This document shows positions 53,059 through 62,542 of a stretch of 64,000 nt of DNA, piece by piece. A program made the translations under genes and the position numbers. The notes below the pieces were generated by a model. The model did no database searches. It was given only the letters and a program-made list of their open reading frames with translations, and was not told the DNA's origin. Each line of letters opens with the position of its first letter. The first letter of the stretch is position 1. The stretch comes from CALARM01 sp036746235 (GTDB taxonomy: Bacteria > Vulcanimicrobiota > SpSt-956 > JAKJGF01): positions 1-64,000 of the forward strand of contig DAIOEN010000004.1 in NCBI GenBank assembly GCA_036746235.1, in the 5' to 3' direction.

Positions 53059-56000
53059 ATGAAATTTTTAAAATTACTATCTATACTCTGTTTTTGTTAT
53101 TTACTACTTATATCAGGCAGATGTAGTGAAAAGGAATTTAAATTCTATGTCTCTAAAGATGGAAATGATGCATGGTCAGGTAAAATTCCTTCTCCTTCCT
53201 CTTCTGATGGTCCTTTTGCCACACTCGAAAGAGCAAGAGATGAAATAAGAAAACTTAAGAATGGTAAAGAAGTAAACATACCATTTACAGTTTATGTAAG
53301 AGATGGCACATATACAATTGAAAAAACTTTCTTACTGGAAAGTGAAGACTCTGGAACAGAAGATTACCCTATTACATATCAATCTTATGAAAACGAAAAA
53401 CCTGTTCTCACAGGAAGCAAAACTGTCGCTGAATTCAAACCATATAAAGGAGAAATTTTACAATGTGATTTAAAGAAAAATAACTTTGATAAAATAATTT
53501 TCAAACAAATTTTTTTCTGTAATAAAAGACAAATAATAGCACGTTATCCAAATTTAGATGTCAAGGATCCTCATGGAGGCGTATGGGCATATATTGCATC
53601 TGTTGATACAGGTGGTGTAAAGGATCATTTTATATGCACAGATGATGTCATAAAAAAATGGACAAATTTAGAGCAATCAGAAATCTGCATATTTCCAGGA
53701 TATGACTGGGCGTGGAATATTATCCCTATAAAATCGGCAAATCAGGAAAAATCTGAAATTATACTTACAAAAAACGCTTCGTATAATCTTCGTATTGGAG
53801 ATCGATACTATGTTCGAAATCTTTTTGAAGAACTGGATAGTCCAGGCGAATGGTATGTGGATCGAAAAAATTCTGTACTTTACTTCTGGCCTACATCAGA
53901 TATTGAAAAAGGAGAAGTTAGAATTCCTGTAACAGGAACTATTATCAATATAAAAAAATCAAAAAATATCATTTTCAGGGGTTTTACTATAGAAAATTGT
54001 GATGAAGATGCAATTTTAATACAGGACTGCTTAAACTGTAATATTACTAAAAGTATCATCAAAAACTGTGGTGGATGGGGTATAAAGATAGAAGGTGGCA
54101 AAAAATCTGGAGCTAATGGTAATGATATCTTTCAAACAGGTGGTGGAGGTATATCAGTCGATGGAGGAGATAGAAAAACCCTTGAACAAGCTGAAAACTA
54201 CGCAGTTAATAATTATGTTCATCATACAGGAATTATAAACAAATGGTATTTTAGTACTGCAATCAGTTGTAGAGGGGTGGGTAATTTAGTAGCCCATAAT
54301 CTTGTTCATGACACACCATATACTGGCATTGATTTCAGTGGGAATGAACATATTATAGAGTTTAACCATGTACATCATACTAACCTTGAGCAGTGTGACG
54401 GGGGATGCCTTTATTCCTGCACTTTTGACTGGACTCAAAGGGGAAATACTATAAGATATAATAGAATACACAATAGCGGAGGATTTGGAAAAACAGGAGG
54501 CATAAAAGATGGAAAATTCACTTATACTTACCCTCGATTTACCTGGGGCATTTATCTTGATGCCCCCAATAGTGGTCATTATGTTTATGGAAATATAATC
54601 TGGAATACACCTTTTGCTGCTATGGATAATCATGGAGGAAGGGACAATGTCTTTGAAAACAATATACTTATAGATTGCACTCCCTTTAGCCCTTTATGCC
54701 TTTCTCCTTCCTTTGCGTATTGGCCAACCATATGTAACAAACTTAAAGATAACTGTTATCCATATTCACCCTATTTAAAATTATATCCTGACCTTGCAGA
54801 CTATTTAAATACGAAACCTGAATCTATGACTGGATTAAAATTCATAAGAAATATTGTTTATTATACAGAAGAAAAAAGTAAATCAATAAAGAAAAATTCT
54901 AAAGGTGAACAAATTATTTATCATTATAATACTTACAGAGAAGATTTTTCTAAAAATGAATTTGATTTCAATACAATTTATTGCCCCTCTGATATACAAC
55001 TAAAAGTTAAATTCTCCTATGAGGGCGAAGGAAGTAAACTATTAACATGGAAAGACTGGAAAAATCTCAATGTTGATAAAGAATCGATCATTTCAGATCC
55101 TCTATTCATAGATATAAAAAACCATAATTTCCGATTAAAAGATGAATCACCTGCTTTAAAACTCGGCTTCAAACAGATTCCTTTAGATAAAATCGGCCTT
55201 TATGAGGATGAAGCACGAGCTACCTGGCCTGTAGTAGAATCTCCTGGTGCTGCTTCTCTTGGAGATTTTACTACTGAGAGATATTTTATAGTACCTGGAT
55301 ATGAAAAAAGAAAAGCAGAGGAATTTACTCTTAGAGATGGAGTAGGAAACTTTTTCTCAAAATTGCAAAAAAAACAGTCTGTAAAAATAGCTTATTTTGA
55401 AGGAGGTTTCAATCCTCAACATGGATGGAGACAGGGTGTAATAAACTGGCTAAAAGAAAAATATCCAGGAGCAGATATTACTGAAGTAGATGCATCTATA
55501 TCTGGTTCTGCTCCTGGCTCTCTTTTTAGTATTTACCGTTTTAGCCATTATGTCCTGGAAAAAAAGCCTGATCTTGTATTTGTAGATTTCAGTATTGATG
55601 ACTATAGAATTAATGCAGATATGGATACAATGTGGAAAGTCATAGAAGGTATGATAAGGCAGGCAAGAAAATCAAATCCTGAAATGGATATAATATTTCT
55701 CCATTCTTTTAATCCTGGAATGGAAAAAGACTATAAAGACAATTTATCTCCTGAAGCTGTTTCAGCCTACGAAAAAATAGCAGATTACTACGGTATCTCT
55801 TCTATTAATATGTCGTATAGAATAGGAAAAATGGTAAATGAAGGAAAAATTATTACAAAAGCAACCCAGGAAGAAGCAAAACAGATAAAAGATAAAATTA
55901 TATTTACCTTTAACTATAGTCCAACTCCTGAAAGTAACACTATATATACACAGGTTATATTAGAAGGACTCGAAAAACTTTCGAAAAACTCAAAAGCAAA

Positions 56001-56508
56001 AATTTATATTTTGCCAGAACCTTTTAGAAAAGACAATATGGAAAGAGCAAAACTTGTTTCTATTTCTTCCTCTATAGTTTCAATGTTTGGTGAATGGAAA
56101 AAGATTTCTCCTTCTGATATTAATGGAAAAAATTTCTCTAAATATTTTGAAGAAATGTGGTGTACAGATAAACCAGGGGCAAAAATTACTCTGAAATTTA
56201 AAGGCACTGACGCAGGTATTTTCACAATACTTACTCCTGATACAGGAATAGTCAGAATTACTATAGATGGAAAAGAAATGGGAATAAAAAACTATATGAG
56301 TCTCTGGGCATCTCACTACCCACTTACTGCATTTAATATCGCCTCCGGCCTTGAAGACAAGGAACATACTGTTACAATAGAACTTCTCCCTGACCCGCCA
56401 GACAGGACTGATGCTATTGAGGAAGCGAAAAGGCTGAACAGATATAAGGCAGAGGATTTTCAAGGAGTGGCTCTTTATATAGGATGGATAAGGATTATTG
56501 GAGATTAA
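53059..56508 (+). CDS. Secreted beta-helix protein with SGNH-like domain (1149 aa)
   Basis: Signal peptide LLSILCFCYLLLISGRCSEK. FYVSKDGNDAWSGKIPSPSS, FATLERARDEIRKLK is the usual start of right-handed parallel beta-helix (pectate-lyase-like) proteins. Helix turns continue to about residue 740 (GLKFIRNIVYYTEE, IRYNRIHNSGGFG, VFENNILIDC). From about 770 an SGNH/GDSL-like region (VKIAYFEGGFNPQHGWRQGV, LVFVDFSIDDYRINADMDTM) lacks the classic GDS serine block in obvious form. A C-terminal beta domain ends ALYIGWIRIIGD. It likely cleaves or edits the exported glycan, as lyase, hydrolase or deacetylase. Confidence 0.75.
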   Translation: MKFLKLLSILCFCYLLLISGRCSEKEFKFYVSKDGNDAWSGKIPSPSSSDGPFATLERARDEIRKLKNGKEVNIPFTVYVRDGTYTIEKTFLLESEDSGTEDYPITYQSYENEKPVLTGSKTVAEFKPYKGEILQCDLKKNNFDKIIFKQIFFCNKRQIIARYPNLDVKDPHGGVWAYIASVDTGGVKDHFICTDDVIKKWTNLEQSEICIFPGYDWAWNIIPIKSANQEKSEIILTKNASYNLRIGDRYYVRNLFEELDSPGEWYVDRKNSVLYFWPTSDIEKGEVRIPVTGTIINIKKSKNIIFRGFTIENCDEDAILIQDCLNCNITKSIIKNCGGWGIKIEGGKKSGANGNDIFQTGGGGISVDGGDRKTLEQAENYAVNNYVHHTGIINKWYFSTAISCRGVGNLVAHNLVHDTPYTGIDFSGNEHIIEFNHVHHTNLEQCDGGCLYSCTFDWTQRGNTIRYNRIHNSGGFGKTGGIKDGKFTYTYPRFTWGIYLDAPNSGHYVYGNIIWNTPFAAMDNHGGRDNVFENNILIDCTPFSPLCLSPSFAYWPTICNKLKDNCYPYSPYLKLYPDLADYLNTKPESMTGLKFIRNIVYYTEEKSKSIKKNSKGEQIIYHYNTYREDFSKNEFDFNTIYCPSDIQLKVKFSYEGEGSKLLTWKDWKNLNVDKESIISDPLFIDIKNHNFRLKDESPALKLGFKQIPLDKIGLYEDEARATWPVVESPGAASLGDFTTERYFIVPGYEKRKAEEFTLRDGVGNFFSKLQKKQSVKIAYFEGGFNPQHGWRQGVINWLKEKYPGADITEVDASISGSAPGSLFSIYRFSHYVLEKKPDLVFVDFSIDDYRINADMDTMWKVIEGMIRQARKSNPEMDIIFLHSFNPGMEKDYKDNLSPEAVSAYEKIADYYGISSINMSYRIGKMVNEGKIITKATQEEAKQIKDKIIFTFNYSPTPESNTIYTQVILEGLEKLSKNSKAKIYILPEPFRKDNMERAKLVSISSSIVSMFGEWKKISPSDINGKNFSKYFEEMWCTDKPGAKITLKFKGTDAGIFTILTPDTGIVRITIDGKEMGIKNYMSLWASHYPLTAFNIASGLEDKEHTVTIELLPDPPDRTDAIEEAKRLNRYKAEDFQGVALYIGWIRIIGD

Positions 56509-56642
56509 TATCAACTACCAGCTGCTAGCCGCATTTCATGACTGAATAATTCAAGGAGAAAAAAAGTCAAAATCCCCTGATTGCCTGTGACCTGTCTGCA
56601 GAGCAGGGATTGTTCTGTCATTTGTCTTTTATTATTTCTTTT

Positions 56643-57605
56643 TTAAAAATCATTCTCCCCCATTTCAAGAATTCTCGCAACCTCTTTCCTCTCCATACCG
56701 GCAAGAAGCATCTTCCTGGCAGACTCAATCTTCCCTTCCAGCTTCCCTTCCAGCTTCCCTTCCTGTTTCCCTTCCAGTTTCCCTTTTTCCATGCCTTTTT
56801 CCATGCCTTTTTCCATGCCTTTTTCCATACCTTTTTCCATTCCCTCTTTCAAACCCTTGCTGTATCCATAACGTTCAAAAGTTGTTACATATGGCATTCC
56901 GCTCACCTCCTCAAATTTACTCATTTCTTCATAATAAATTTTCTCATATTCTTCCGGCAGATTTATTAACCAGTCGATAAATCTTAATAATTTTAGAGAA
57001 TCTTTCCTGTTAAAAACAGATTTAGATAACACTATTTTCAGTGATAATTTCTTATCATTATCTTTCTTCACTTCAAGAAGTCTTATATATGTTTCCACTA
57101 CTATAGCAAAAGGATTTTCGCTGTTTTTCAACTCATGGAGCCTGTCTTTATAATCTATTAATTTCACTACAGGATAATCAAATACGAGACTGAAAGGCCC
57201 CGCTTTGAATCTATAAGGACCGGGACGAAATCTTTTATCTTCATCTGTGAGAATAACCAGGCTTATAACCTCTTTATGATATCTGTCAAAAATTCTGTAA
57301 TTATACATGTAGATACGTTCGGAAAATTTCTTTTCCCTTTTTCCCTGCACTTCTACATGACAGAGGCACCACCGTTCAGTACCATCTTTAAAATAAATTT
57401 TAACCAGCTTATCGGCAAATCTTTTCCCCGTTTCACCGGCTTTTACTATCTTTTCAAGCTCTTTATCCAGAAAGACTGGCTCTTTAGAAAAATCTATATC
57501 TTTATATAAATCATAAAAGAAAAACTCCATAAACTGAGGAAACAGTTCCTCCAGGATATCTTTCCACGCACTGTCTTCTAATTTATTATATCTTTTAACG
57601 GCCAT
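56643..57605 (-). CDS. Rpn family nuclease/transposase-like protein
   Basis: 320 residues, homologous to 552-1523: YNKLEDSAWKDILEELFPQF, VFLDKELEKIVKAGETGKRF, RWCLCHVEVQGKREKKFSER (PD-(D/E)XK core, E-V-Q), YNYRIFDRYHKEVISLVILT and VVKLIDYKDRLHEL. The tail holds five GMEK units, then KLEGKQEGKLEGKLEGK, followed by the usual helix RKMLLAGMERKEVARILEMG. It ends one side of the glycan gene block; the 135 bases from 56508 to 56642 hold nothing I recognise. Confidence 0.8.
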   Translation of the reverse strand: MAVKRYNKLEDSAWKDILEELFPQFMEFFFYDLYKDIDFSKEPVFLDKELEKIVKAGETGKRFADKLVKIYFKDGTERWCLCHVEVQGKREKKFSERIYMYNYRIFDRYHKEVISLVILTDEDKRFRPGPYRFKAGPFSLVFDYPVVKLIDYKDRLHELKNSENPFAIVVETYIRLLEVKKDNDKKLSLKIVLSKSVFNRKDSLKLLRFIDWLINLPEEYEKIYYEEMSKFEEVSGMPYVTTFERYGYSKGLKEGMEKGMEKGMEKGMEKGMEKGKLEGKQEGKLEGKLEGKIESARKMLLAGMERKEVARILEMGENDF

Positions 57606-57902
57606 TAATCAGTTCCTTTCACATTTTATTATAAATCTTTTTACTTATTTTGTCTATTTTTACAATGTACCTTTCTGTCTTCCTCCCATAATTTTTCAAT
57701 GGCGATCTTCAAATTCATTTATACTGGACAGAGTTAATAATATCCACAGCATATGCATCTGAAGAAAATTTTCTATCATAAATTGATAGATTGAAATAAA
57801 CTGAATATCTTCACAGACGAAAATTACCTATTATTAATAGCCAAAAAATATACAGCATAAACAAATCTGATGAAATACTGAAAGACTGAAGGTACTCTGA
57901 GG

Positions 57903-58125
57903 TCAGTCTCCTCCACCATGTTTTTTTTCTTCTCTCATTTTCAGTAATTTTATTACCATGGGATCGCGAGCAACTCTGCAGAGTTCTTTTAATGCCATTA
58001 CTATTTCTTCTTCCTCTTTAAGCTCTTCCGGTATATCGTCAAAACTTTTTATCTCCAGATCACCGAGAAATAATTTGCCGGACTTCAAAAGTTCATCATC
58101 ATCTATATCTTTCTTATTGGACTTA
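57903..58125 (-). pseudogene. Rpn-family C-terminal fragment
   Basis: Minus-strand frame MKSGKLFLGDLEIKSFDDIP, then EELKEEEEIVMALKELCRVA, matches residues around 190-225 of the Rpn protein at 33346 (VLKEEEEIVMALQEMIKAS). Upstream (to ~58125) it is fused antisense with the start of the XRE fragment. There is no nuclease core or repeat tail. The 57606-57902 stretch shows no gene. Confidence 0.6.
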
Positions 58126-58570
58126 TTCTGTAGAAGTAGCAGAAGCTCTTTATAAAAATTTAAGTGTAAATATTAACTGGATTTTATCAGGGGAAGGGAA
58201 CAGGTTTACTGAAGAAAAAAACCATGTTATATCGGCTTCCACGGAAGAAGATGAACTTGTTCCCGAACTTAAAGAAATAGTCTATGATCTTAAAGGGACT
58301 ACAGATAAAATCATAGAGCTGAATAAAAAATTTACTGCAAGAGAAGATAAAGTCATATACAGAATATCCTCTGACAGAGAAAAGAAAAAAAAATATCCTC
58401 TTACCGGCACTTCATCTCAGGAAAAGGACATGGAAAAAGAAGTCTTAAAAAATACTGTTTCATATCTTCAGGAAAAAGTTGAAGAACAGGATATAAGGAT
58501 TAAAAAGCTGGAAAGAGATCTCAGGGAATATATAGGAAAAGCTCAGACTATTACTGAATTCCATCACTGA
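58125..58570 (+). pseudogene. 5'-truncated XRE-type regulator
   Basis: The frame begins inside the HTH domain with VEVAEALYKNLSVNINWILS then GEG, the end of an XRE/phage-repressor HTH (a V-N-x-N-W-L-x-x-GEG signature). It continues with an acidic linker and a coiled coil (VLKNTVSYLQEKVEEQDIRI) to HH and TGA at 58568-58570. No start codon or DNA-recognition helix remains; the upstream part is antisense Rpn sequence, so a deletion or insertion fused the two. Confidence 0.7.
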
Positions 58571-58635
58571 ATACCTCATCGTGAATTTAATTTTAAATTT
58601 CTGTTCTATGGCAATAATCAGGTAAATCCTGTTCT

Positions 58636-59046
58636 TTACCTTATAAATCTTACTTTTGCCATATCTCTTTTTACAATCTCTTCAAATTCATGATGATCTG
58701 ATGTGATTATTTCTCCATCAAGTCTACAGGCAAGAGATATACAGAAACAGTCAGCCAATGATATTCTTCCTTTTATCTTATAACGACCTGTTTGTTTCCA
58801 AAAATCTGTCTCCATATCTTCTCTTACAGTAATTCCCATTAAAAGAAGCCCATCAATAACTGATTGAGCAAGATTTTCATCTCCTGCCCTGAGAAACTCG
58901 TAAAACACCTCACACAGGTTAACTGCATGGATAAAGCATTTATTCTTACTATCAATCAACAATAACTCTACAATATCTGCCCCTGGTTCATTATTTAAAA
59001 AAGCAATTAAAGCACAGGCATCAAAAATTATATTAACTTTTTTCAT
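58636..59046 (-). CDS. PIN-domain toxin
   Basis: 136 residues. NIIFDACALIAFLNNEPGAD (first acidic residue, D9), HAVNLCEVFYEFLRAGDEN (E), SLADCFCISLACRLDGEIIT (D) and SDHHEFEEI (last D/E). The PIN catalytic set is complete. The start overlaps the stop of the upstream HTH gene by four bases. The expected role is RNA cleavage. Confidence 0.85.
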   Translation of the reverse strand: MKKVNIIFDACALIAFLNNEPGADIVELLLIDSKNKCFIHAVNLCEVFYEFLRAGDENLAQSVIDGLLLMGITVREDMETDFWKQTGRYKIKGRISLADCFCISLACRLDGEIITSDHHEFEEIVKRDMAKVRFIR

Positions 59047-59354
59047 TTCCTCTCTTCCATTTCAATATCGTCCAGTTTCCTTTTAATAAAATCCCCTGTT
59101 GAAACACCGGTGTAAGCATATTTGCCTTTCATTGATTTTATATGTCTTATCCTTTCTTCTTCATCAGTAAATTGGTTATGAGAATATTCTTTAATCATTT
59201 CCGATACATCTTTATAGTTAAACTTCAGTCGTTTGCCTGTGCGGTATGTTTTTAATTTTCCCCCTTCTATCCATCTATGGAGAGTGCTTTTGCTTATCCT
59301 GAGCAATTTTATAACTTCTGCAGATGTTAAAAATTCTGACTTAATTGTATCCAT
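59043..59354 (-). CDS. Antitoxin with MerR/excisionase-type HTH
   Basis: 103 residues. FLTSAEVIKLLRISKSTLHR, WIEGGKLKTYRTGKRLKFNY is an excisionase-like winged HTH (L-x-S-x-E-V-x-x-x-L...S-x-x-T-x-x-R-x-I-x-x-G). The remaining Glu/Lys-rich tail probably wraps the toxin. HTH-17-type antitoxins with PIN toxins are known. A promoter with a CATATG-AATA-CATATG palindrome stands in front, which could be its operator. Confidence 0.8.
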   Translation of the reverse strand: MDTIKSEFLTSAEVIKLLRISKSTLHRWIEGGKLKTYRTGKRLKFNYKDVSEMIKEYSHNQFTDEEERIRHIKSMKGKYAYTGVSTGDFIKRKLDDIEMEERK

Positions 59355-59375
59355 TTATACCACCTTCTTGCTTTT

Positions 59376-59405
59376 ATATTATCATATGTATTCATATGTT
59401 GTCAA
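59376..59405 (-). promoter_or_regulatory. Promoter with palindromic operator for the toxin-antitoxin pair
   Basis: Reading the minus strand: TTGACA (59405-59400) and a GATAAT/TAATAT -10 (59383-59376) with a 16-18 base spacer. Between the boxes are two CATATG words at 59393-59398 and 59383-59388, a symmetric site where the antitoxin could repress. Confidence 0.6.
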
Positions 59406-59522
59406 ATATTTAAAACATACTGCAAATCAACTGAATCATTTCTAAACACATTTCCCCTGCCGGCAGTTATCTCAACACATTACGAATTAAGGGTTTATTA
59501 ATTAATTCAGGTTTTATTCCAC

Positions 59523-61154
59523 TCACCATTCTTCCATCGTAGAAACATCCCCTGCATCTATTCCCATATAGGTGGCCTTAAGAACCCTTCTCATAATCTT
59601 TCCGCTCTTATTTTTCGGTATATTATCGGTAAAAACCACTTCCTTCGGTGTGGCCACAGTAGATAATTTATTCGAAAGATAAAGACGAATCTTAAGCTTT
59701 AATTCCTCCGGCTCAAAAATCTCTCCTTTAGTTTTAACAAAAACCACGATAGCTTCAAACAATATATCGTCAGGCACAGCCACTGCAGCAGACTCAGACA
59801 CTTCAGGCAGTTCAAGGAGTGCACTTTCTATCTCAAAGGGTGAGATAAGATGGCCTGCAGTATTTATCACATCATCACTTCTTCCCAGGAACCAGAAATA
59901 TCCCTCTTCATCCATTCTGGCTTCATCTCCTGTGAAATAGCAAGAATTTTTGAACTTATTTCCATATACGTCAGGATTATTCAGGTAAGCGGTAAACATG
60001 GAAGGCCAGTCGGGTTTGAGACAGAGATAGCCGGGAGAATTGACTGTTTCTTCGGAGAAATTTTCCATGTTTATTATCTTTGCCGTTATTGTATCTACAG
60101 GCTTTCCCATAGACCCGGCTTTTATCTCCAGTCCCGGCCGGTTTGCTATCATTATGGCCCCTGTTTCAGTCTGAAACCATGTATCATAAATATCTTTATT
60201 GAGCACCCTTCTTCCCCAGGATAAAATTTCAGGATTAAGTGGTTCTCCTACGGAAAAAATATATTTTAACGAGGAAAGATCAAAAGAACGGTAGAATTCA
60301 TCTTCTCCAGTCATAAGCATTCTTAAAAGTGTGGGGGCAGTATACCAGATTGTAATTTTTTCTTCAGAAAGTATCCTGAAATAGGTTTCACAATCAAAAG
60401 CTCCTTCGAAATGTATCTGAGATACTCCAAGACTCCAGGGGCCTATTATTCCGTATGATGTTCCTGTTACCCATCCCTGGTCAGCAGTGCACCAGTAAGT
60501 TTCATGTTCATTCAGTTGAAGGATTTCGGCAGATGTTTTATTTATCATTTCCACTGCGCCATGGACATGGAGAACACCTTTCGGTTTGCCGGTAGAACCG
60601 GAGGTGTAATGAAGCACTGAAGGGGTGTTACGGGAAGTCTCTTTTACTTCAAAAGAGGAAGAAACCTTTTCCGTAAGACTGGTATAGCTCAGTATTTTTG
60701 AAGAAATATCAGCTTCTTCATCTGTAAGGATGATATATTTCAGATGAGGAAGATGGTGTTCTATTTTCTTTATTTTTCTGTAGAGATTCTTTTTTGTAAA
60801 AACCACAGAAGCTTTTGAGTCAGAAAGCCTGTCAAGAAGTGCTTCTTCTCCGAAGTTTGAGAAAAGTGTTCCTGCTATGGCTTTATATTTTAATATGCCG
60901 GTAAATATAAAGAACTGTTCCGGCACTTTCGGGAGATATGTAAAAATGACATCTCCTTCTTTTATGCCGAGCATATGTAAAATATTGGCTGTTTTATTTG
61001 AGTAAATATGAAGATCTTCAAAGGTAAAATCTTTTCTGCGGAAATCTTTTGTAATGAAATTAAAAGCCCTTTTACGGGACAGACCTTTTTCACACTGAAG
61101 GGTTGAGCATATGTAGCCCGAGTTGTACTGGTTGTTTTCAGTTATGTGATTCAT
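59523..61154 (-). CDS. AMP-forming acyl-CoA synthetase, acetyl-CoA synthetase-like
   Basis: 543 residues from ATG 61154 (a TTG at 61184 is possible). TSGSTGKPKGVLH is the AMP-binding P-loop, YWCTADQGWVTGTSYGIIGP has the Trp found in acetyl-specific enzymes, FQTETGAIMI is the A5 motif, YFTGDEARMDEEGYFWFLGR the A7/A8 hinge, and IPKNKSGKIMRR holds the A10 catalytic Lys. It activates acetate or a short acid with ATP and CoA in the cytoplasm. It is a housekeeping-like gene between accessory genes and the fucose genes. Confidence 0.88.
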   Translation of the reverse strand: MNHITENNQYNSGYICSTLQCEKGLSRKRAFNFITKDFRRKDFTFEDLHIYSNKTANILHMLGIKEGDVIFTYLPKVPEQFFIFTGILKYKAIAGTLFSNFGEEALLDRLSDSKASVVFTKKNLYRKIKKIEHHLPHLKYIILTDEEADISSKILSYTSLTEKVSSSFEVKETSRNTPSVLHYTSGSTGKPKGVLHVHGAVEMINKTSAEILQLNEHETYWCTADQGWVTGTSYGIIGPWSLGVSQIHFEGAFDCETYFRILSEEKITIWYTAPTLLRMLMTGEDEFYRSFDLSSLKYIFSVGEPLNPEILSWGRRVLNKDIYDTWFQTETGAIMIANRPGLEIKAGSMGKPVDTITAKIINMENFSEETVNSPGYLCLKPDWPSMFTAYLNNPDVYGNKFKNSCYFTGDEARMDEEGYFWFLGRSDDVINTAGHLISPFEIESALLELPEVSESAAVAVPDDILFEAIVVFVKTKGEIFEPEELKLKIRLYLSNKLSTVATPKEVVFTDNIPKNKSGKIMRRVLKATYMGIDAGDVSTMEEW

Positions 61155-61444
61155 AGACAAAATTACTCTTTTTCCCTTTCTCAAATTTTAATCGTAACCA
61201 GTGACAGGAAGACTTTTATATATAATTCAAGTATACAATTCAGAGGATATAATAATATATAAGGGAGTAAGAGTCAATAGGAATGCCGGGGGAATATCTG
61301 AAAAAAATAACCCTGCCAAATTGTTAGAACGGTTATTATCCTCGCGTCACGATATAAATAGTATACAAATAACAGAGGAATTTATAATGAAATGAAGAAT
61401 TTAGAACTTTACTTTAACACCACAGAAACTGGAGGTATTTAACT

Positions 61445-62542
61445 TTGAAAAAAGCCCTTATTACAGGAATAACAGGTCAGGACGGCTCTTACCTTGCAGA
61501 ACTTCTTTTATCAAAAGGATATGAAGTTCATGGGATTATAAGAAGAGCTTCCGGCTTCAACACGGGAAGAATAGATCATATCTATAAAGATCTTCACGAA
61601 AAAGATGTCACCATGAAACTTCATTACGGAGACATGACAGATGCAAGTAATTTGAGCAGATTAATTGAAAAATTGTCTCCTGATGAAATATATAATCTTG
61701 CAGCCCAGAGCCATGTAAAAGTTTCTTTCGAACTGCCCGAATATACGGGGAATGTCGATGCCCTGGGAACCCTGAGACTTTTAGATGCAATAAGGGAAGC
61801 AAGGATTGATACAAAAGTATATCAGGCTTCTACAAGTGAACTGTACGGTATGGCTCCTGAAATTCCTCAGACGGAAACAGACAGATTTTATCCCCGCAGT
61901 CCCTATGCATGTGCGAAGCTTTACGGATACTGGATAACAGTGAACTACAGAGAAGCCTATAATATGTATGCCTGTAACGGCATACTCTTCAATCACGAAT
62001 CCCCTCGAAGAGGAGAGAGATTTGTTACAAGGAAGATTACAAGAGCCATAGCAAAAATGAAAGCAGGGAAAGAGGACAGACTGTATCTCGGAAATCTGAA
62101 TGCAAAAAGAGACTGGGGCTACAGCCCTGAATATGTTGAAGCAATGTGGCTTATGTTAAACCAGGATACACCTGATGACTTTGTTATAGCTACAGGAGAA
62201 ACTCATACTATAAGAGAATTCTTACAGGAAGCTTTCACCTATGCAGGTTATGATATAACATGGGAAGGTGAAGGGATTGACGAAAAGATTCTGGATAAGA
62301 AAAGCGGAAAAATTCTTATGGAAATAGATCCTGCATATTTCCGTGCCACAGAAACGGAAATTCTTATCGGTGATTACAGTAAGGCTAAAAAGAAAATGGG
62401 ATGGGAACCGAAGGTAAAATTTAAAGAGCTTGTAAGAATAATGCTCGATGCCGATATGAGAAAAAGGGGAATTACCCCTCCCGGAGACGGAGACAGGATA
62501 ATAAAAGAAAAATTTGCAGTGAAATGGTGGGGTGAAGACTGA
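61445..62542 (+). CDS. gmd: GDP-mannose 4,6-dehydratase
   Basis: 365 residues from a TTG start with GGAGG ten bases before it. ALITGITGQDGSYLAELLLS (NADP site), YNLAAQSHVKVSFELPEYTG, QASTSELYG, FYPRSPYACAKLYGYWIT (Y-x3-K), ILFNHESPRRGERFVTRKIT and LGNLNAKRDWGYSPEYVEAM are diagnostic for Gmd. It makes GDP-4-keto-6-deoxymannose. The stop overlaps the fcl start by one base. The 260 bases upstream hold no gene I can support. Confidence 0.95.
   Translation: MKKALITGITGQDGSYLAELLLSKGYEVHGIIRRASGFNTGRIDHIYKDLHEKDVTMKLHYGDMTDASNLSRLIEKLSPDEIYNLAAQSHVKVSFELPEYTGNVDALGTLRLLDAIREARIDTKVYQASTSELYGMAPEIPQTETDRFYPRSPYACAKLYGYWITVNYREAYNMYACNGILFNHESPRRGERFVTRKITRAIAKMKAGKEDRLYLGNLNAKRDWGYSPEYVEAMWLMLNQDTPDDFVIATGETHTIREFLQEAFTYAGYDITWEGEGIDEKILDKKSGKILMEIDPAYFRATETEILIGDYSKAKKKMGWEPKVKFKELVRIMLDADMRKRGITPPGDGDRIIKEKFAVKWWGED

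Noticed and set aside
61201..61395. A 64-codon frame upstream of gmd
   Set aside because: No RBS, no recognisable sequence, lies in a normal intergenic region between divergent genes.
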